Source: Gyrodactylus bullatarudis (Eukaryota > Platyhelminthes > Monogenea > Gyrodactylidea > Gyrodactylidae). From it: DNA of 64,000 nt. The stretch is from contig SSNU01000270.1 in the NCBI GenBank assembly GCA_012064415.1, positions 1 through 64,000 of the forward strand. The letters are read 5' to 3'. A program made the translations under genes and the position numbers. The stretch's first letter is position 1. Every line of letters begins with the position of its first letter. The notes under the pieces were generated by a model, which was not told where the DNA came from, ran no database searches, and saw only the letters and a list, made by a program, of their open reading frames with translations. Positions 27,301-36,300 of this stretch are shown here, one piece after another.

Positions 27301-30300
27301 GCAATCAGGACACTTGTTGCCTTTATTTCAAGTACCTAAAAATGGCAGAATCATAAAAGGTTCCTTGTTTCCACAAAAATAATTTTTGCTCCAAATACAG
27401 AATGATTCATTGAATTTAATAAATACTGTTTACTAATCGTTAGAAATCAATAGCTCGAATGAATTTTTTCATTTAAATATTTTCGAGGATATGACATGTC
27501 TCAAAAGACTATCAACTTTTTGCATGTTTGACCAAACTAGGAAAAAGATTGGGATCTTTTGAAGAGAAGAATGATCGACTATGATAAAAATAGGAGGAGA
27601 AGTGTAGTTTCCAGGTTAAAATATTGACAAAATCAACCAGAGACTTCTCTATGTCTAAATAAACTCACGGAAGGGGGTGGAAGATCACTCAACAAGTTCA
27701 TAATCAAACCCTGGTCGGGAAAATTATTTTCAAGGCTCATCTCTGGATCTTTCAACTTTTCACATGGATTCGAAATTGTTTTTGGCTTGACCCAATCACG
27801 GCGCTTTCGATTTACATCCACATCCTCAATTTTAGAATCTGATGAAGAATTTCAGATTAAAGTACAATCGAAATGAAATAAAATCTAACTAAAATCCCAT
27901 CAAAAATTATATTGACCTTAAATATTAATTCAATTGTTTCTTGTTGATTTCACTGTACCATGAATACGTGTGAAAAAACTGCTAAAATGATCGGGAGATC
28001 AATATGGCTGAGAGTTTAAACTTTGAACAAATTTTTAAAGAAAATACTTTTTTGATCATTTAAAATTTTTAGATTGAACTGTTTGAGTTTAGTCTTGTTC
28101 ATTGACAAACAAAAACAAAATATTTTATCAAGAAGTTTAAAGTTCATAGGAAAAGCTGAAAAATAACTGAATTTAGCTCAGAGAATAATCATATCAAGAG
28201 TGCCAGTTTGAGAGAAGCTATTTTTTAGGATTTTTCCATCTTCATAGATTAATTTTTTGATGAAAAGCCAGAAGATAGTCTGGAGTTTCTAATATTTTGA
28301 GATATAAGCTATGCAAATCTATATCAGAAATATTTCATACTTGATTCTGAGTCTTAATTTTAACAGTGTTATTGTTAAACTTGATCAAGAATATCGTTGT
28401 TGGTTTCTAAACTCATATGGAAGATAAGTGTTCTTTCACATTAGTTTTGAGCTGACCTCCTGTTGTCTTAGAAAATTTGAGCTAAGTAAGAAGATACCAG
28501 ATTGTTTCACAAATAAAGATCTCTATTTCGGGCATATATCTCTTGATAAAGAAAAAAGCCAAATCTATGAGTAGCCAATGAGTCTATCAAAGCCTAGGGA
28601 GAAAATAACAACAAGATCTCAACCCCTTCAATGAAAAGAAGACGGCAAGAGATCGAAACGAACCAACATGATTGGAAGAGATTTTACCTACTGCTCAAAA
28701 GTAGTCTGCTTTATTTTCGACTATCGAGAGGCTCAGAGTAGAAAAGAATGATACTAGCTGATTCATGTTGAAATTCTATTATTCATTTTCACTGCCTTAC
28801 TAAATTGAGTCATTGGTTGCGCGACTCAAACTTCATTAACGTTCTAAAAAGCTCAAACCTGTTTTAGAAGCTAGGTGACATTTTTTCATGGTCAAAAATT
28901 CACTAAGAAAAATTTCTCAATTCACCAGGAAGCTATTCTCACTGATTTTTTATTCATATTTTGTATTATTTCCTATTATTCATCGTAAAATCTAATGATA
29001 GAGTTGTGTGCAAATTCGAACCTACAAGTAATCCTAAATAACGATCCCTAATGCAAATGTAAATGAATTCTAAACATTTTGGATGGAAGACAGTAAAATG
29101 TCATTGTTTGTCATTCAAACTAAAAGAAATAACAATATTTTGTTCCTGATAAACTTTAAAATCTATTTTATTCGTCCGATTACATTCATACAAATGTTGG
29201 ACATTTGTTATTGTATTGAGATGAAGTCAAGCTTGATATTCTAAATATAGATATAAATCTTTAACGTGACTAAATAGGTCTTTGATCGTGATGTCGGATA
29301 AAAAAAGTTATCTTAATGTTCACTTCAAAATACAGAGTAAGATTTAGCTGAGATTTATTTTATTTGCAAATTATCAATACTAGAAAATTGGTGCTCACAT
29401 GATAGAATTTTCCTATTTTTCAGAGGTTTTCTAATTTGAAGAAAAAGGCTTTAGGTGCAGAAACTCTTGGCTATTGTGCCCAATTATTTTTGAGTCATAA
29501 ATAAAATGAAATATCTTGTTTTATTGTTCTTTGAGGAAAAATTTATAACATTCAATTGCAGAATTTTTTTTCTCGGTTTTTAATAGAGTTTAGAAGCCTA
29601 TATCATATTGAATGCTTTGATCAATCAAATAACATATCAAAAGTAGCATTTCGGCAAACCTAATAAGTTGTTTTTATTAATAATAATCGAATGTCTGAAT
29701 TTATTTCAGCCTTATTAATCTCAGTCAACTTTTAAAATATCATTTAAAGAACTGAGGTCATCTCAAAATAGATTTATTGGCATGCTAATAAATTTGATTC
29801 CCAAGTTTTGGTATCATAATTATGGTCTCAAGAAATATCAAGGTAAAATTCATATGTAGGCGCCTATGATATACTCTAACGATGTTTTATATACTACTTG
29901 TAAGTTTTGTTCGATTTTCACAATCTAATTTTGCAATAATTCAATGATAATAATTTTGAAAATATTATTATTCTTCTAAACAATATTTACTCAGACATGT
30001 ACAAAATTATAAATTTTTCAAAATTTGAAAATCTTGTACTATGATTAATAACACGTACGCATTGTGTTCATTCATTGTGTCCTTATTTTGTTTAGGAAAA
30101 ATATTTCAAGTTTTTAAGAATCTTCCTGATAGGTGGGTAAGTAATTTCTTAATCAATGAGCAGTTTTATAAATAAATTTATTAAAACTTGGGTCAATATT
30201 AGAATTCTCAGCCATAGTCATCCAAACGTTTCGACGGTGATTGTGTTCACATGCCTTAAATTCTAATAGAATTCTAATATTCTCGAAAAAAGATTGATTC

Positions 30301-33300
30301 GAAATGTAGGAAAAATTTGAAAGATCAATCAAAGGATGCATTAGAATTGAAACATCTCCAATATTCGCTCAATTTAACTATTTCAATTCAACGTAATTAT
30401 TCAAAGCTAAAGTTAATAAAGATGAACATTTTTTCATTAACAACTCGGAAATAAGTTTTTTGAAATCCAAAAGACAGAAGAGAAAAATAGGAAGAGTCGA
30501 TTTTTTATTATCTCGAGATCATAAATAGCTAGGTACTAATTAGTAATCAATGATGTATGCTACTAAATTATTAGACTAATATTCAATATGTATTTGCTTA
30601 GAAAAATGTGTTCTCTTTGCTCATTACATGATTTCAAAGATTTTCGCTGCAAATTTAGGATTATTTCTTGGCAGTGCTTAAATTTCTTAATGAATTCATG
30701 TACTTTTGTAAATGATTTTGAGCTATTCGAACATGAGTATGATGAGTATGTCACGGAATAAAAGCGCTATATTCTTTCTAAATTTAATTTAATTTTTTAT
30801 CTCGACATTGGGAACAATTTGAAAAGAAGAGGATGCAATCAAAAGCTGGAAACCTCCTGATTTACTTTTTATCATTTTCTAAACTTAGACTTTGGCCTAA
30901 GTTTTTTGACACCAAATCTAAGTTTAGAAAATGATAAAAAGTAAATCCAAGGGGTTTTCCAGCTTTTGATAGCATCCTCTTCTTTTTCAAAAATATTTGA
31001 TGCATAGCTTTAGAAAGTGTAAATTTGTTAGGCCAAATGATAATATTCGCATATATCACTGATACATTCTGTCAAAAGACTTAGACCATTTGATAATACA
31101 ACGAATAGATCTTAGACTTTTCAAAGCTTAAAATTACTTAACCTCTTTAGTCAAATACGAATTCTTCGTCTAATAATGATTCAAAATGTCAGTATTTAAT
31201 TGCTTCAAGCTTTCGAAATCGATAAATATGCAAACGCCTGCTTGATATTTCTTAATTAAGAAGATAACTGGTTTTAGAACCAAAAAATGCCAATTTTAAC
31301 CTCTATTATCTTTGAAATGATAAGTCGGCTTACAAAAAGAATTCAGATTCAGAATTAGCATATTATTTTGGTAAGGTTAGCAGTTATCTAATTTGTGTGT
31401 TGAAAAAAAATAATTTGGGACATGAAGGATCATATTTTTCATCATGTATAGGAGTAAAAAGTCTTACTTTTAAAATATTTCTTTCTACTCCTCGCGTGAG
31501 TTTCTGAGGATTGTACTGGGCTCTTTTTATTGTCAAAATATGCCTTTTGGCCTTTTGTTTTATCAGGCAAAAGCAATTTCTGAGTGTCGATGGCTAAAAG
31601 AAATTTTTAAAGAAATATATAGATTTATAATTTCACAGGTCTGACTATCAATGTAAAAGATCTTGCCAGAGAGATTTCTAGAAACCGAGAGAATTTTCTA
31701 GTACATTCTTGAATGAAATGTAACCAATAGTACAAGGTCCTGGACTTAGTTATGCTTCCTATTCATCCTTATACAAACACATGAATGAGATCACTACTTC
31801 TGAAAGTGTTCAGCTCAAGTTTCTAGCATTAAAGTATCTTAAAAACATTACAGATATAAAATTTGTTAGTCCAAACTACTTTTATCACTCTAATTATTCT
31901 GATTAATATAAAAATCACTATACTTTTTATAATCCTTGTTCTTTAAGAAACACTACACCTTTCTCTCCCCTTTCTTTTTCTACAGATAGACCAATGCAAG
32001 CCAGAAGACAACACAGTCAGGTAGCAAGCGAACAACGTAATATTGAATCTATGCCGAACAGCTCCCTGAGGAACTACTTGGTTCAAAATTATGATCAAAA
32101 ATTTAAAATAATTTTTTTTCAACCAACATGTTTTGATTTAATTGATAAATTACTCACCTTTCTTATCGTTGGATCCATCAATTTTGTTGTTGACAAGTGA
32201 CAGGGTATATTCCAAATCAATCTTATAGATAAATGAAAAAAGATGTCTTTATCAAATGAAGAATACGAGACGTTTGGATTAAACAGGCATCAAATCAATT
32301 GGAGATTCAGATAATTATTATAATTATTCTGAATCGATAAAGAGAAGAAAATAAAATCAAGGTTATAAAACTATTCTACTCAAAATTAGACCTCAAGAAT
32401 CAGGAACTATATCTAAACCTAGCTAATATGAAGATTTTTTCATCAAGAAAATATATATGATCAAGAATTATTTGGATCGAGATCATGAGGCCCGCATAAA
32501 GAAAAAAAATTTCAAATTATTTGAAAATTGTCCCAACGAAAAATCTAATTTTGCTTTTTCAAGATGATAGGGTGATTCTCAAAACCTGATTCAGCATATT
32601 TGATTTCTATGTCTGATTTTCATTAAAATCAAATTTGATCATTCTTTTATTTTGTAAACAACAACAAATAGGAATTTTGCATCAAAACGAGAATTGCAAC
32701 ACAGTTATGCCATCATTTTCTTACAAAAATAGATTTTTTCAAATTTTTCTTCTTCAAATGATAAAAATCGGAAACATAAACTTGATCAAATTAGTTTTCT
32801 TGATGAAAAACTTGAGAAATTTTGTAAAAGTCATAAACCTCCATTTTCATTAATAGAATGGAGTATTAACTAGGCAAGTAAAAACAATATCCATTGAATA
32901 TTATACAGTAAATAGAATATATTATAAAACCACTTATAATTAAAAAATAAAAGTCCATTTTGTGAGCCTATGGGCATCTAAACTATCCAACCAATTTCCC
33001 TGAAATTTTAACCAGTGATAGATTACCCATTGGAGCATGTTTGTAGTGAAAAAGAATTTCTAGATTTGGTCTCAGTTGAGCCGTAATCTTGATTAGAACT
33101 GAAAAAGTGGCTGACCAATTAGACGGCTTTATTTTTAACTAAAGCTTGCTCCCCATTGGTCCAATTTAAGTTTCATAGAAAAACAAAGCTTAAAATCAAA
33201 TAGTTAATTCCTATTATTTATTCATCCAGTATTGAAAAGCTAGTATATCTAAATACCGATGAATTGCTTGAAATGGTTTCTCAAGTCTTTTTCAAACTTG

Positions 33301-36300
33301 GAAATTGTGTGTTCGGATTCTAGCTGGTTATTATTAAAATATAATTTGTATGAAATTAACATTTTGAAAGAGCAAAATGGATGCAAAGTTGGCATGACTT
33401 TTGAGTGCAAATCAGGTAACATTGAGTGAATGAGCAAGCACAAAAATAAATGATAAACCTACAAATGGATATTTATCATAACTTGGACGGTCAACTGTTG
33501 AGGAGATTTTAGTGGGAAAGGATGATCTCAAATTGTATCCATGAGAAAAGTTCTCGGATGAGTACATATACGAGGGATAGCCCACATAATTCTCAGGTCT
33601 TATTGGAGTATTCACATTTTGAAGACAGGTAGGGTTATCTTCAAGTCTTGTATTTATAACACTAGAATTGTTATGGTAGGAGATTTTACAGAATTGAGAG
33701 TTACTCATTTGATTACAAGTTATGTTTTCATCCAAAAACTGAAAGAAATGTAAATTTTCATTTAATTAATTGATGATTACTAATTATAATTATACATGAA
33801 ACATTATCATCAGGTAATAATGCATTGTCGATTACATTTGAATGACTATAGTGGACTTGAATGAAATTTCGTAAAATCCCTGAAAACCGCCTATTGAATT
33901 TGTTCAAATCTTTGAATACTTTTGATATGAGATTTAAAAATACAAAAAATCTTTTAAATTCACAAGTTATGATTCAAAGATAATTCATTAGCCCTTTGAG
34001 AGTGAGAGAATGTTTTTTCAAGGTTAGTTGCCTGGGTTTTCAAAAAAAAACGTTTTTTTTTCAAAAACAAGTAATCTTTAAATAATAATAAATGGCTATT
34101 CAGTAATTTATTGTTGCTAAAGGATTCATAGCTCATTCAAAAGATTATTAGTTTTTTCTATTAGACAGGTGGTAAACATATAATTCCAAATTCTTAAAAT
34201 GACAATTTTAACGGAAAGATTAAATATAAAATCAGTTTTACTGCTTGAAAATCGAATAAAAAACTATTCTTATAAATATATAACTCAGTAAGCAACTTCG
34301 TATGATGATTTGAAAGTATGCAAGAGATTATTTTTTCTAATCACAGGCGGTTTTAGCTATTTTATGAAATTTCATCAATCTCTAATGAATAAAGAGCAAG
34401 TTGATATGAAGGATAAGATTTTACAAAATAGATTCTATTTTCTCACCAAGAACTCAAGAAAAATTAGACACATATTTTATGTAAGCCTAAATCTAATGAA
34501 TGAGACTAATGTAAGGTATGGTTTGAGAAATAATGACAACGTTTTTAAAATGCCGATTTAAATAAGTATCTGGTGTTTGGAAGATTACTGAAGTGTATTT
34601 TGATAGAATTTTTTGATTTTTAATTAGAGATGTAATCACAAAAGTGAATTTACTTAGACAATTGCGCTTTGTGACTGGCAGGCAGTCATAATTGTAGACT
34701 AAAAAAATTCACTTTTACGAGAAGATGACACATCAAAATTTCCAGATTTATTTTTGATATTTTTCATACATTAATGAACGAATTCAATAGAGTTTAGTGG
34801 TACTGGTCTAATCAGGAAAAATTCTCTTTAATTTGAGATCAAAAACAGAAAAATATTTAATTTATAATTTAGTAATATTCGTACAACTTCTGAGTAGATT
34901 GAATAGAAGAATTATTATTTTTCTTTGGACTTCTCGCAAACCAAAACTGATGCACACTGTAATTTGACAAGATTTAACAAAGAAACGTACCAAAATATTT
35001 TATATATAGGATAAGTGAGTTCTTGATGAGAAAATGGATATTTTTTGTAAAATTTTGGAGGCATTTGCAAATCAGAAATATTCACAGAATTTAGCTGATC
35101 AAGGTTGAATTTTGTGGAAATAAAAGTTAACTAGTTTCTAGGTAAATGTTATTATTCTTGTTAATTTAGATTAGTTTTTCTTATTTCCAATGTGCATTTT
35201 CGATTGTGTTAAAATACGATATCACTGGATTTGAGTTACATCAATTTTTGTAGTCATTTTTATTGAAAAATTTGTTTGAGAGAATTTGAAAATTTTTATT
35301 TTTGCTAATGGGAGTTTTGATACAAATGGAGGGTGTATAGACCTCTAAATTTCGTTCAAGGGGCTAATGAATGAGGGGACTAATCATCAATGTTAGAAAT
35401 CGAATCAGATTGAGAAAGAATGTTGGACATGCTTTTAGAAGAAAATTCCGGACTTGAGAGATGCCGAAAGAGATAGCCCCTATATGTAGAATAATCACCT
35501 GTATTTTTGCTTTAATACGCAGAATTGATCAATTTAATATATGCTTGATGAATCGTACCTCTATTAGGGCAAGTCACTTTTTTGTCTGTTCGAAAATTCT
35601 TACTCTATATATAAAATATTTTTATCCAAGTCAATCGATAAACAGTCAAATGGTTTTTTTATTTTAATAGTTTCATAGATTTAATAATTGGTTTGTTTCT
35701 CTTTTGATTAGGTTATTTTCATGTTATTTAAAAAGCTCCCTATAAAACTACTTATAGGTTCAAGACTGTCTGGAGTAAACGACATCTTATTCAACCCCAT
35801 AAAGAGACACATCAAGGTTGGGGATTTTTTCATGAAATTGCACAAGATGTTTGGTAAAATTGATTTAATGATGAACTAGCCATTGCAATAGTTTCAACAA
35901 ACTTCACGAAACAGATATCTTTATTCATGAAACAATGACAATGAACAATTTCCGTCAGGTTTTTTTATCTCTTTTTGATTCCAGAGTAACAACATAAGAA
36001 ACCAAAAAAGTGACTTTTCTTTACAATCAAGATTCGTGAAGTAAATACTTGTCTTACAGAAATTATATCTATTATTTTGCTCTTCATACAAATAACCAAT
36101 GGAAATAGAGAATCAAAAAAACCAATAATATTCGAAAATCTGTGAAGAAATCAGAAAAGGTTTTTTTTTTTAAATAGGCCCAATTCCTTTGATTGGTATC
36201 TCTGATAACTTATAAGATATTTTGTTTTAAAATAAAAAAACTACATTATATAATTATAATCGACAAAAAGACTACATTTAATAAGCCAACTACTATTAGT

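Noticed and set aside
33249..33443. Extra FNDC3 exon after 33459
   Set aside because: The frame is open but overlaps the end of exon 3, has no suitable acceptor and lacks similarity.
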